DNA from: Sorex araneus
Lineage: Eukaryota > Chordata > Mammalia > Eulipotyphla > Soricidae
Assembly (NCBI RefSeq): GCF_027595985.1
Contig: NC_073305.1
Span: 87,600,626-87,664,625 of the forward strand
Reading direction: 5' to 3'
DNA: 64,000 bases
The position numbers and the translations under genes were made by a program. Shown one piece after another: positions 51,076 to 61,504 of this stretch; position 1 is the first letter of the stretch; each line of letters starts with the position of its first letter. A model generated the notes under the pieces. It was not told the origin of the DNA. It searched no databases and saw nothing but the letters and a program-made list of their open reading frames with translations.

Positions 51076-51537
51076 CAGCCCACCTCCACCAGCACTTCTG
51101 GGCTGACCCAGGGGATCCTGGATAACTCAGGAGGCAAGCAGCACAGCACTCTCAGGCCCTTGCATTGAACCACCAGCCCCCAAAGCAGGTTGAGTATCAC
51201 AACCAGGTGTGTGTTTTCCTGACATCCCAACAATGACAATGACAGCAACGTCTAATGAGATGAGCGTGGGATAAAACAGTGGGGTGGGCGAATGGTAAAA
51301 TGCTGGGGGTGTACGTGGCTAAGAATTGAGAAAAGGAAGAAAGAGATGAGGGGAATTTGGGAGAACTGCATGTAGATGCCCATGCTAATCTCTATGACAC
51401 CCTCCCCTTGCCTTTGAGAGGAGTGATTGAGATTCAATTCCCATCTTTAATTGCCAAGAGTAATAAAGTACCAGATGTGTAGGTTCCCACTCTAGAGCAG
51501 GTCTTAAGCTCTGTCTGGGCTTGGAAGAGAACTCAAA
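51076..51537. other. No recognised gene or repeat
   Basis: Unassigned sequence. Confidence 0.4.
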
Positions 51538-51676
51538 GGCCTGGGAGATGTCCTTTGCATGCACAAGGCCTGAATTTGATCTCCAGCACTGCACGGTCTT
51601 GGGTGCATCCCAGGAAGTAAGCCCCAGCACTGCGAGGACTAGCCTCCACTGCAGGGTGTGACCCCAAAACAAAGTA
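51538..51676 (+). mobile_element. Diverged SOR-type SINE
   Basis: GGCCTGGGAGATGTCCTTTG, GAATTTGATCTCCAGCACTG, GCAGGGTGTGACCCCAAAAC. Confidence 0.75.
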
Positions 51677-51710
51677 AACATGCAAAAGAGGTGGCTGGTC
51701 TCCAAATATA

Positions 51711-51900
51711 GCACTGTTGTAGCACTGTTATCCCGTTGTTCATCGATTTGCTCAAGCGGGCACCAGTAACGTCTCCATTGTGAGACTTGTTGTTACTGTT
51801 TTTGGCATATCCAATATGCCACCTGTAGCTTGCCAGGCTCTGGTGTGCAGGCGGGATACTCTCGGTAGCTTGCCAGACTCTCTGAGAGGGACAGAGGAAT
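51711..51900 (-). mobile_element. Second shrew-type SINE, headless, with TSD
   Basis: Tail GCACTGTTGTAGCACTGTTA, GCTCAAGCGGGCACCAGTAA, CTCTGAGAGGGACAGAGGAA; the element stops before the tRNA-like head. Perfect 13-bp TSD GTCTCCAAATATA at 51698-51710 and 51901-51913. Confidence 0.93.
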
Positions 51901-51913
51901 GTCTCCAAATATA

Positions 51914-52337
51914 AAATAAATTTTTTTTTCTATTTCTTCCCTCCATTCTTCCAGAGTTCTGCCTTTATGATCTTCTAATTTCTTGTCTTCATTCTTAGCC
52001 CTATGCTCCTATCTGTGAAATGCACACCCTGGGAAGCAGCCAATAGTTGGAGGGGAAATTCCACAGACAACAGAGCATTAACGGTGTTTATTAACAGTAA
52101 TTCTGGATAATTTAGGCAAAAACCACACGTTCTTTATTATCTGAGTTGTGAAGAAAAAGCAGGCTGCTAGGAAGTTTCTAGATAATGCAAATTTTAAAGC
52201 ATCAATTTTAAAAGGTTGTCAGAAGTTTAGCAGACATTTTGGGTCAGAATCCTAGATGTCAGTTACATACTTATTATTAAGAGAAACGTCCTTAAAAATT
52301 ATGTTGTTGTTGTTGTTTTCAGTGGATCAAAAAGGCC
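51914..52337. other. No recognised gene or repeat
   Basis: AT-rich unassigned sequence. Confidence 0.4.
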
Positions 52338-52470
52338 TTTTGGAGGCAGGAGCAATACAGTGGGCAAGGCACTTGCTTTGCAAGCTTCTGATCCAGGTTC
52401 GATCCCCAACATCCCATAGGGTCCCTGAGTCCTGTAGGAGTGATCCCTGAGAATAGCCAGGTGTGGCCGG
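52338..52470 (+). mobile_element. SOR-type SINE seeding a microsatellite
   Basis: GGAGGCAGGAGCAATACAGT, CAGGTTCGATCCCCAACATC, GCCAGGTGTGGCCGGAAG, then (GAAA)n. Confidence 0.83.
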
Positions 52471-52705
<235 letters not shown>

Positions 52706-52934
52706 ACCAGATTTGTCAATGAGACTAAAAATTGTCCCAGAGAATCCTATATCCTTCAGAAAATTTAAATCTGCTCATTTGGAAAGAGCAGGATCATTTT
52801 AGCTCCATGCACATAATGTTTTCAAGTGACTAATACCCAGAGATGTAGAAACAAGGGCCAGGAGGACAGGTCCATGGCAGGAAGCTTGCCACTAAAGGGG
52901 AGGAGTAGTGCAGTCAGGACAGAGAAGGGACCAC
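52706..52934. other. No recognised gene or repeat
   Basis: Unassigned sequence. Confidence 0.4.
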
Positions 52935-53090
52935 TTTGACAATGATAGCTGAAAATGATTACTCTGGGCAAAAACTGAGTGCTGTAAGGAGGTAAAGTGA
53001 TATGCATGACACCCTTTCAACAACAGTATTGCAAACCACAGGCCTAAAAGGAAAATAAGAAAGAGGCAGAAAGAGAGAAGGAGAAGGAGA

Positions 53091-53188
<98 letters not shown>

Positions 53189-53290
53189 TGTCTGCCATAG
53201 AGGTGGGCTGTGGGGGACGGGGGGGGAGGGGGTTAGGGGAAGGGGCGGCTGTGCCGGGGCGGGTGAGAAAACTCAATCATTAACAACTTT
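52935..53290 (+). mobile_element. L1-type 3' UTR with a long internal (GA)n
   Basis: GATTACTCTGGGCAAAAACT, TTGCAAACCACAGGCCT, a GA array at 53094-53184, GTGTCTGCCATAGAGGTGGG, and AAACTCAATCATTAACAACT at the end. The GA array sits where sister copies have only a short GA run. Confidence 0.78.
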
Positions 53291-53423
53291 TATTTTTTTG
53301 CTTTTTTTGGGTCCCACCCAGCAATGCACAGGGGTTACTCCTGACTTTGCACTCAGGAATTACTCCTGACGGTGCTCAAGGGGCCATATGGGGCCCTACC
53401 CGATGTGCTATCACTTCAGCACC
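53291..53423 (-). mobile_element. SOR-type SINE lacking the B-box
   Basis: GGGTCCCACCCAGCAATGC to GGGGCCATATGGGGC, then straight to CCTACCCGATGTGCTATCAC; about 45 bp around the B-box is deleted. Confidence 0.88.
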
Positions 53424-53459
53424 TCATGTTTGTTTCTTTACCTACTTTGAGCACAAAAG

Positions 53460-53665
53460 TAGCAGGAAGAAAAAAAGTGCCTGCCATAGAGGCAGGCTGG
53501 GGGTGGGGGTGGAGGCGTAAGAGGGAAACTGGGGTCTTTGGTGGTGGAAAATGTACACTTGTGGAAGGATGGATGTTGAAACATGGTATGACTGAAATCC
53601 CATTATAAACAGCTTTTTAACTGTGTATCTCAAGATTCCTCAATAAAAAATAAATTTCAAAAAAA
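53460..53665 (+). mobile_element. L1-type 3' UTR end
   Basis: GTGCCTGCCATAGAGGCAGG, TGGTGGTGGAAAATGTACAC, GTGTATCTCAAGATTCCTCA, AATAAAAAATAAATTTC. Confidence 0.8.
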
Positions 53666-53667
53666 GG

Positions 53668-53751
53668 CTGTTCCCTTGCACATGGCTGATCCTGGTTCAG
53701 TTTACAGCATTGCAAATGGTTCCCTGAGGACTACCTGGTGTGCTCGCCCTT
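53668..53751 (+). mobile_element. SOR-type SINE remnant
   Basis: CCCTTGCACATGGCTGATCC, GGTTCAGTTTACAGCATTG; heavily shortened. Confidence 0.65.
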
Positions 53752-53761
53752 CAAAATTAAA

Positions 53762-54008
53762 TCACTGTCACTGTCATCCCGTTGCTCAATGATTTGCTTG
53801 AGCAGGCACCAGTAACGTCTCCATTATGAGATCTGTTGTTACTGTTTTTGGCATATCGAATATGCCACGGGTACCTTGCCAGGCTCAGCCATGCAGGCGA
53901 GATACTCTCAGTAGCTTGCCGGGCTCTCCGAGAGGGGCAGAGGAATCAAACCCAGGTCGGCTGCATGCAAGGCAAACACTCTACCCGCTGTGTTATTGCT
54001 CCAGCCCC
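53762..54008 (-). mobile_element. Second shrew-type SINE, full length with TSD
   Basis: Tail CACTGTCACTGTCATCCCGT, body TCGAATATGCCACGGGTACC, CTCCGAGAGGGGCAGAGGAA, head ..GTTATTGCTCCAGCCCC. TSD AAAATTAAAT at 53752-53761 and 54009-54018. Confidence 0.95.
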
Positions 54009-54232
54009 AAAATTAAATAAACGTTGGTAAGAGATTAGACATACTAAATTTTAGTTTGTTACGTATATTAAAACTCATTTTTAATTAGGGGCTCTATTGC
54101 TTAATTATGAGATCTTTCTGAAGTTTGCTTCATTTTACCTATTGTAGCATTTTGAGTAGGGGTAAGGAGATTAAAACATGGTAAAAGTGTAAATAAGAAA
54201 ATAAATATTTAAAGAGAGTGATTATATTTAAG

Positions 54233-54485
54233 AGGACCAGAGCGATAGCACAGCGGGTAGGGCATTTGCCTTGCATGCAGCCGACCCAGGTTTGATTCCT
54301 CCGATCCTCTCGGAGAGCCCGGCAAACTACCGCTACTGAGAGTATCCTGCCTGCACGGCAGAGCCTGGCAACCTACCCGTGGCATATTCGATATGCCTAA
54401 ATCAGTAACAACAAGTCTCACAATGGAGATGTTACTAGTGCCCGCTCGAGCAAATCAATGAACAATGGACGACAGTGCAGTGCTA
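54233..54485 (+). mobile_element. Second shrew-type SINE, full length
   Basis: GACCAGAGCGATAGCACAGC, GTTTGATTCCTCCGATCC, CTCACAATGGAGATGTTAC, ending GACAGTGCAGTGCTACAGC; a short A-run follows, possibly genomic. Confidence 0.93.
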
Positions 54486-55612
54486 CAGCACATAAAAAAA
54501 AAAAAGGATACGTGAAAGTTCAAGAAGAGTAATATTAATGGCATAACCAAGATTTCAAAGCTAGAAAAAGTATACAGCTTATGAGTAGTTTGAGTGTTAG
54601 ATTAACTTTTGGGTTTGTTTATGGACTACACTCAGATCCAGGGCCCAGGAGGTCACTCCTGGTGCTGCTGACCATCAAACTCAGGGCTCCCACCTCCAAA
54701 GCTCAGCCCTTTGAACTATCTCACTAGCAGTACAATCTACTTTAAATTATAAATGATTTCTCTTCTATTGTTCTATTTGGCTATGACCTATTCACAAAAT
54801 AATTAGTGGGATTGATATGCTTATTGCTTAGATTTGATACTTGATATGTTACCAGAGAGAAATCCTTTCATGGAACTAGTCCCTCTGAAAAAAAGAGCTC
54901 CAATACTTATAAGGCATTTTTTAAAAATGCTAGCAGGAGTCCTGAAAGAAGTCTCAGTTTCTCCATGCCGGTGCTTCAAGGCAGCTTTATTTTAGCTGTC
55001 CCCATCCAGCCTACATTTTAAAACATTGCTGCAAATTCCTGGACTCCATCTGAGACTGGGGAAGTTTGTAGTTTCCCAAGACCATAAATTCTACCCCAGA
55101 ACCTTGGGCTCACAGAACAGAAAGAGAGACAAAGGAGCAATCTCTGGGTGAATGTGGAATATATAACTTTAAAGGTCTTCAAGAAACAGTCCCACCAGCC
55201 TAAGTGGGAATTCGAGATGTTAATCTTATTTGAGCAGCAAAAATAGTCCCTAGATTATCCAGACATCTCTGGGAAACTAATGAGAATTATCTGACACTTT
55301 GTTCAATAAGTAACACACAGACCCAATTTTCCTGTAAAAGCCCCATAAATTGAGCCACATTCAATTCCATGCTAAATTTCTCTGTTCTTCCCCTACTGGG
55401 GGAGTTTTTTTCTCGTTTAACTTCTGAACTTTTCTGTCTTCAAACTCTGAGCACCTTTACCATGCAACATTTTCACTCTTGAACATTTTCACCTGGGAAC
55501 CGCGGTGGCGGGCTGGGATGGGACCACCTGGTATCAGGAATCAGATCAAGGGCTTGACACATCAAAGGCATGGGCTCCATCATTTGGGCCTCATCCCTAA
55601 ACCCAACAGAGC
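54486..55612. other. No recognised gene; SOR remnant at 54609-54728
   Basis: The remnant keeps GGTCACTCCTGGTGCTGC and CTATCTCACTAGC. The rest, 54740-55600, looks unique. GAACTTTTCTGTCTTC and neighbouring words show no gene. Confidence 0.4.
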
Positions 55613-55619
55613 TTTTTTG

Positions 55620-55797
55620 TTTTGTTTTGTTTGCTTTTTGGGTCATACCTGGCGATGCACAGGGGTTACTCCTGGCTCTTCACTCAGGAATCACTCCTGG
55701 CGGTGCTCAGCGGACCACATGGGATGCTGGGATTCGAACCCGGGTCGGCCGCGTGCAAGGCAAACGCCCTACCCGCTGTGCTATCGCTCCAGCCCCC
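55620..55797 (-). mobile_element. SOR-type SINE, young copy
   Basis: GGGTCATACCTGGCGATGC, GGATTCGAACCCGGGTCGGC, GCTATCGCTCCAGCCCC. TSD CAACAGAGCTTTTTT versus CAACAGCGCTTTTTT, one mismatch. Confidence 0.95.
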
Positions 55798-55869
55798 AAC
55801 AGCGCTTTTTTAATACACAGAGAGTGGAGCCACAGTCCTACATAGAGACTATAAGAGAATAATTCATGG

Positions 55870-56050
55870 GGGGCTGGAGCAATAGCTCAGTGGGTAGGGC
55901 GTTTGCCTTGCAAGCGGCCGACCCACGTTCGATTCCCAGCATCCCATATGGTCCCCTGAGCACTGCCAGGGGTGATTCCTGAGTGCAGAGCCAGGAGTGA
56001 CCCCTATGCATCGCCGGGTGTGACCCAAAAAGCAAAAAAAAAAAAAAAAA
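55870..56050 (+). mobile_element. SOR-type SINE, young copy
   Basis: GGCTGGAGCAATAGCTCAGT, CGTTCGATTCCCAGCATCCC, CGCCGGGTGTGACCCAAAAA. Perfect TSD AGAATAATTCATGG at 55856-55869 and 56051-56064. Confidence 0.96.
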
Positions 56051-56309
56051 AGAATAATTCATGGAATTACAGGAAAGGTCTGCTCCAAGCCCATATGCGA
56101 AGCACCTTCTTCGTGGAGTCAGAGTCACTTCTTGAGTTTCAGAAACTCCATTTCCTCTCCAGCTAGGGTCTAGTGGATAGATTCATGTTCCCGAAACTTA
56201 TAAAGAGGTTGATTTGTCACTTCTAGGCTTACCAACTTGCTGAAAGGAGAATTTTCCCTGAGCCAGACCTCTTTCACGCCACACTGAAGATGTTAGAAAT
56301 ACACAAAGT

Positions 56310-56508
56310 AGGGGCTGGAGAGATAGCATAGCAGGTAGGGCGTTTGCCTTGCACGCAGCCGACGGCCGGGTTTGATTCCCAGCATCCCATATGGTCCCCT
56401 GAGCACCGCCAGGAATAATTCCTGAGTTGTAGAGCCAAGAGTAACCCCTGAGCATTGCCGGGTGTGACCAAAAAAATAAAGCCAAAAAAAAAAAAAAGAG
56501 AGAGAGAA
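56310..56508 (+). mobile_element. SOR-type SINE
   Basis: AGGGGCTGGAGAGATAGCAT, GCACGCAGCCGACGGCCGGG, GCCGGGTGTGACCAAAAAAA. TSD AGAAATACACAAAGT at 56295-56309 and 56509-56523. Confidence 0.96.
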
Positions 56509-56523
56509 AGAAATACACAAAGT

Positions 56524-57417
56524 GGTCCCCACATGCCTCTTTTCTGTTTACAGACTGGGGCAAATGCCCAGAAACAGGAATCCCAGCTTGATTAAGAGCC
56601 CCCTGCTTTCCACTGGATTAGAACCCCAGCCTCCTTTGCAAATTAAATCCTGCAGGAGATGGACTCTCCCCAGGGAGCACCACAGGCAAGCCTTGGAATC
56701 TCTCAGTTCTTTTCAACTTCGTGCCAAACATGAGAACCGAGGAGGAAAAGTGTCATGGAAAAAGAACACATAGATAAAAGCAACACATATTTCAATTCTA
56801 TGGAGCATACGACACCCAGCAATCAAGAGAAATGTCACCTGATTCCTACAGACTTATTTTTGAAATGACAATACATGAAATGTAGAATCATTTCCTGTCT
56901 GACATTGTATAGATAATGCCTAGGCTATAAAAGTCTTCAAAAGGTCCTGTGTAGAAAAGTGCAAAACCTCATTTTAGTTTATATACCAACTCTGCAGAAA
57001 AAAAGGAGCTTGTTCCTTTTTTCTGATACACTGGCAAGTCTGTAAATAAACGGCATTAAATTAAAGGCATAGTTAAAAACAACTACTATAAACTGCAAAC
57101 ACGGCCATGAAGCAGACCATTAACCACAATTGTGTAAAAGCTTTTTCACTGACCTTATCTCTTCCAGGTTTCTCTCTGTGCTTCAGGGATCATTTGGGGT
57201 TTATAAGCTTTCACTTTGAACTCAAAGCACTGCCCACTTTGGATATTAGCCACTAAACACTCCCGTGTTCTAACCTTTGGACCTCCCCTGGCAGCCACCG
57301 TTGGGCGGTCTTAAAAGTGCATCAGATTACCAAATGAAAAAAAAGCCTCTTGACCATTCAACAAATATTCACCGCTTGTTCTCTTTTAGGCTTGATTGCT
57401 CTCCCTGAGGCATCTAT
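56524..57417. other. No recognised gene or repeat
   Basis: Unique-looking AT-rich sequence; no ORF with family features. Confidence 0.4.
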
Positions 57418-57830
57418 ACTTTTTTAAATTTAAATTTAAATTTAAATTTTTAAATTTTACTTTATCACCATGAGCTAGAGCATTACAAAGCTGTTCATGA
57501 TTGGGTTTCAGTCATACAATGTTCCAACACCCATCCCTAAACCAGGGTACATTTCCCAACACCAGTGTCCTCAGTTTCCCTCCCACCCCTGAAAACCAAC
57601 CTCCAACCCCACCTGCCTCTATCTATGGCAGGCACTTCTCTCACTCTCTCTCTTTCTCTCTCTCTCTCATTTTAGGCATTCTGATTTGCAATACAGTTGC
57701 TGAAAGGTTATTATGTGCATCTCTGCTTTCAACACTCAGTTCTTGTCCAGAGTGATCATTTCCAGCTAATATTGTCATAATGGGCCCTCCTTTGTTTTAA
57801 CTCCTCTCCACCCCCCACCCCCACAGAAGT
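57418..57830 (-). mobile_element. L1-type 3' UTR fragment
   Basis: (TTTAAA)n at the end, TATCACCATGAGCTAGAGC, CATGATTGGGTTTCAGTCAT, CCATCTATGGCAGGCAC-like segment near 57620, CT run, TTTGCAATACAGTTGCTGAA, CCAGAGTGATCATTTCC. Confidence 0.82.
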
Positions 57831-58309
57831 TACCCCTTCTGGTAATTTCCAACCTCTCAGGGGCTTCTATCCTTTCGTTGTGAAAGATAGGCAAGCAGGA
57901 TAAATAAATGAGTAAATGCAGTGGCTCAGTATCAGAGTAACAACAACCTCTTGATGCTGATGGCTTATGGAGAAGTGAAATTTGTGACGGCATTGTGAGA
58001 GGGCTAGGAGAACTGAGACAACTGTTAGAAGACCCTTGGTTAGCTAGTTGCAAAGAGATTCCAGGCTGATTTTCCCCACAGTGGGCAGGTAGCACTGCTC
58101 TCTGGGGACATGAAGCAGCAGCCTCGGTGCAACTGAAAGACAGTTTTTGTTTTTTTTTTGCCTTAAGGAAGGTAGATTTGGGGGGTGGGGTGGAAAATGC
58201 TGAGTAATTTTCTGTTTCCTGGAAAAAGGTTGATGGGCTGGCCAAAAAGCTTGGGAACCTCTGCTCTGGGGAACTTGTTAATCTTTCTTTAATTAATTAA
58301 ATTTATTTA
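57831..58309. other. No recognised gene
   Basis: Covered by a 156-codon minus-strand ORF (57775-58245) that starts inside unassigned DNA and ends inside the L1 fragment; no domain recognised and no coding claim made. Confidence 0.4.
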
Positions 58310-58456
58310 ATTTTTTGTTTGGGTTTGAAGGTCACATCCCATGGTGCTTAGAGATCATTTCTGGCAGTGCTTGGGGGCCATATAGGATATCAGAGATCGA
58401 AACAGTGTCTACCATGTGCAAGGTAAATGCCCGACTGTACTATCACTCCAGACCCT
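58310..58456 (-). mobile_element. Diverged SOR-type SINE
   Basis: AAGGTCACATCCCATGGTGC, GAGATCGAAACAGTGTCTAC, CTATCACTCCAGACCC. Confidence 0.8.
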
Positions 58457-58565
58457 TAACTTTTTTTGACTAATTATTTAAAATTTATTAATTATTTAAA
58501 ATTATAAGCACTGTGTGACTTACAATACTGTTAATGATAGGGTTATATGCATATAGTGTTCCAGT

Positions 58566-58813
58566 GGGCTGGAGCGATAGCACAGAGATAAGGCTTTCAT
58601 CTTTCACGTGTCTGACCCGTGTTCGATTCCTCCTCCCCTCTCAGAGAGCCCGGCAAGCTACCAAGAGTATCATGCCCGTACAGCAGAGCCTGGCAAGCTA
58701 CCCATGGCATATTGGATATGCCAAAAACAGTAACAATAAGTCTCACAATGAGAGACGTTACTGGTGCCCACTTGAGCAAATCGATCAGCAATGGGATGAC
58801 AGTGACAGTGACA
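58566..58813 (+). mobile_element. Second shrew-type SINE, full length with TSD
   Basis: Head GGGCTGGAGCGATAGCACAG, GTTCGATTCCTCCTCCCC, GATATGCCAAAAACAG, tail GATGACAGTGACAGTGACA. TSD GTGTTCCAGT (58556-58565, 58814-58823) splits an L1-type 3' UTR whose halves are 58470-58555 and 58824-58863. Confidence 0.95.
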
Positions 58814-58863
58814 GTGTTCCAGTACCACACCCCACCAGTGTCTGCTTCCCTCTACTATTCTTT

Positions 58864-59019
58864 TTGTTGTTGTTGTTTTGGGGCACACCTAGCAGTGCTC
58901 AGGGCTTGCTTCCGGTTCTGCACTCAGAAATCACTCCTGACATATGGGATGTCATGGATCGAACTTGGGTTGGCTGCAGGTAAGGTAAAGCCGTACCCAG
59001 TGTACTATTGCTTTGGCCC
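58864..59019 (-). mobile_element. SOR-type SINE
   Basis: GGGGCACACCTAGCAGTGC, TGGATCGAACTTGGGTTGG, CTATTGCTTTGGCCCC; imperfect TSD CTACTATTCTT / TCGACTATTCTT. Confidence 0.87.
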
Positions 59020-59113
59020 CTCTCGACTATTCTTCTTAAAGTGCCAAAATGAACACGCTTAGAGAGGAGAAAGAGCCTTACAAAACGCTCAGTTAAAACC
59101 AGAGAAGTCATAA

Positions 59114-59290
59114 GCCAGAGAGATGGTCCTGGAGGTGAGGCACGTGCCCTGCAGGAGAGATTCAGCCATAGCCACAGTTCAATCCTAGACTCCTGTAAAA
59201 GGTTATAAAATCATCAGGTCTCACTCCTGAGCAGAGTTCGGAGTAGCCCCTGAGTACCGTTGGGTGTGACCCCCAAACCCCCCCCCCCCC
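59114..59290 (+). mobile_element. Diverged SOR-type SINE
   Basis: GCCAGAGAGATGGTCCTGG, CACAGTTCAATCCTAGACTC, GTTGGGTGTGACCCCC then a C-run. Confidence 0.75.
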
Positions 59291-59845
59291 ACTCCCAAAC
59301 AGAAAAGCAAAATAAAAAATAAAGAAGGCAGAAAAGGAGCCGACGATAAGAAGAAAATGAATCAACAAATAAGCCCATGAATCCAGAGCACAAAGTACAT
59401 TTAAACAAACAAACCACCAAAACAGTGTTTTCTACAAGAAACCGATTTTATGTACATTTTATTTTTAAATTTTTATTTTAGGCATTATGGTTTGCAAGAC
59501 TACTGATGGTAGGGTTTCGTGCATAGAACATTCCAGCACCACATCTTCCACCAGTTTCCACTTCCCTCCACGCTGGCCCAGTGTACCACCCACCCCCTCC
59601 TGCCCAAGCATTCTTCTGAAGATCAGTTCTCAGTTTCTGTTGTTCATGGGCATTTGTTATTCCACTAAATTACTTTTTTTTTTAGTATCCCACAAATTAG
59701 AAGAATCATTCTGTGTCTGTCCCTCTCCTTCTGACTAACTTTCACTCAGTATGATACTCTCCAGATTCATCCATGTAGCAGCAAATTGCATGATTTCATT
59801 TTTTCTTATAGCGGAGCAGTATTCTATGCATATATCATATATCAT

Positions 59846-60345
59846 GCATGAAAGAACTGGCAGAGGAACCCAGGTGTGTGGGACCTGGGACTGAGACCTC
59901 CAAGCTTCCTTGGATTGGGACTGGGCCTCTTCCGCCCAGATTCCCCATTTTCCAGTAGCTAGGAGGTCACACCCAGGGACTGCCCCCGGTGCCGTGTAAT
60001 CCCACCAATGGCCAACATCCAGAGACTATAAAACCAAACTCTCAGAAGTGTGCGGCCCCTTTGTGGCCGTGCAACATCTTATAGCCTAGTTCTCCCTCTG
60101 GAAGAACCTGGCAAGCTACTGAGAGTTTTCTGCCCACATGGGAGAGTCTCACAAAATCCCCATGGTGTATTCATATGCCAAAACCAGTAACAATGATGGG
60201 TCTCATTCCCCTGACCCTGAAAGAGCCTCTAATGCGGCACCATTGGAAAGGATGAGTAGAGAGGCTTCTAAAATCTAAGGGCTAGGATGAATGGAGACAT
60301 TACTGAGACCGCTTGAGAAATTCAATGATCAACGGGATGATGATG
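59846..60345 (+). mobile_element. Long 500-bp relative of the GACAGT-tail SINE
   Basis: Starts GCATGAAAGAACTGGCAGAG, then GTGTGCGGCCCCTTTGTGG near 60047, CTGCCCACATGGGAGAGTC, CCCTGACCCTGAAAGAGCC, GGATGAATGGAGACATTACT, ending AACGGGATGATGATG. It splits the L1; a short ATCAT direct repeat flanks it. It shares its 3' 100 bp with 16671-16910 and 63655-63752. Confidence 0.72.
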
Positions 60346-60488
60346 ATCATTTCTTAATTCAGGTCATCTGTTCTTGAACACTTGGCTTGCTTCCAGATTT
60401 TGACTATAGTGAAGAGTGCTGCAATGAAGATAGGACAAATGACTTCGGAATAGAGTTTTTGAGCCCTTGGGTAGATGCCAAGAAGTAG

Positions 60489-60991
60489 TGTTGCGTTGGC
60501 TCGAGCCGCAAATGAACAGAGAGGGAGACAGCTCAGGATAAGAGAGTTTAATAGAGTTAATTTATTAGAGGTTCAGCACTGAGGACCCCTATCAAAAGAG
60601 AAAGAGACTTGGAGCTCTGTCTGCTGAGAGGGTCGCTTTTTTATTCTCTAAGAGTGAGCTATACTCTACAAATAGAAAGACAAATGAAGGATCATTCCTA
60701 GCCTCCAGGTGTCCCCCAAAAACAAACAAGAACCATCTGTGTCAGTATCTCTTACTCATTTGGTGTGACCTTCAAGTGTGGCCTTCCACACACTCCCCTA
60801 AATCTGGCAGGCCTCCTGCTCTCCTGTTTGTTGGGCAGGCCCTTATCTGGGCTGATTAGGCTCCTACAAAGGAAAAACTCTTCCTCCCTTCCCTGGCTGA
60901 CCTTGGGATTGGTTTCAGTGTCTCAGCTATCATTACATTCTCTTAGTTCTCATTATAGTTTCTTATTTGCAATTTCTTAGTTGTCACTACA
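60489..60991 (-). mobile_element. Solo LTR (ERV class I-like), best preserved copy
   Basis: 503 bp; on the minus strand it starts TGTAGTGACAAC and ends GCCAACGCAACA. 4-bp TSD GTAG (60485-60488) versus ATAG (60992-60995). The minus strand has AATAAA-like CTAATAAATTAAC near the 3' end, and ACTGACACAGATGG and CAGCCAGGGAAGGG shared with the other two copies. No viral genes. Confidence 0.88.
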
Positions 60992-61040
60992 ATAGAGTTG
61001 CTGAGTCATATAGAAGCTCAATTCCTAGGGTTTTTGTTTT

Positions 61041-61197
61041 GTTTTGTTTTTTTCTTTTTGGGTCACACCCGGCAATGCACAAGGGTTACTCAGGAATTAC
61101 TCCTGGCGGTGCTCAGGGGACAATATGGGATGCTGGGAATCAAACCCGGGCTGGCCACGTGCAAACGGCCTACCTGCTATGCTATTGCTCCAGCCCT
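61041..61197 (-). mobile_element. SOR-type SINE with small deletion
   Basis: GGGTCACACCCGGCAATGC, a gap removing CCTGGCTTTGCAC-type sequence, GGGAATCAAACCCGGGCTGG, GCTATTGCTCCAGCCC. TSD TCAATTCCTAG on both sides. Confidence 0.93.
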
Positions 61198-61251
61198 CAA
61201 TTCCTAGTTTTATGAGAGGAGTCCTTATTGTTTTCAAAAAGGGTAGATCAG

Positions 61252-61435
61252 GGGCTGGAGAGATAGCACAGCAGGTAGGGCGTTTGCCTTGCACGCGGCC
61301 GACCGGGTTCAAATCCCGGCATCCCATATGGTCCCCTGAGCACGGCCAGGGGTAATTCCTGAGTGCAGAGCCAGGAGTAACCCCTGTGCATCGCCAGGTG
61401 TGACCCAAAAAAGCAAAAAAAAAAAAAAAAAAAAG
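61252..61435 (+). mobile_element. SOR-type SINE, young copy
   Basis: GGGGCTGGAGAGATAGCACA, CACGCGGCCGACCGGGTTC, CGCCAGGTGTGACCCAAAAA then A20. TSD GGGTAGATCA / GGGTGGATCA. Confidence 0.95.
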
Positions 61436-61504
61436 GGTGGATCAGCAAATTGGTTAAACACAGAAGATTGTCAGAGATTTTCAGAGCCAGGAAAGACAAC
61501 AAAT

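Larger units (their letters stand above)
59450..61245 (-). mobile_element. Old L1 (ORF2 C-terminus and 3' UTR) broken by later insertions
   Basis: Pieces 59450-59845, 60346-60488, 60992-61040 and 61198-61245. The minus strand of 59730-59800 reads like the L1 ORF2 C-terminus (TTCATCCATGTAGCAGCAAA is the reverse of its ATWMN-type codons); 59470-59680 is 3' UTR. Interrupted by a 500-bp SINE relative, an LTR and a SOR SINE. Non-coding relic. Confidence 0.82.

Noticed and set aside
55570-55862. Overlapping ORFs with recurring [13 protein letters not shown] or [16 protein letters not shown] peptides, here and at many sites
   Set aside because: These are SOR SINE sequence read in different frames, not a protein family.
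57775-58245. 156-codon minus-strand ORF
   Set aside because: No domain, no splice-site logic, and its end lies in an L1 3' UTR fragment.
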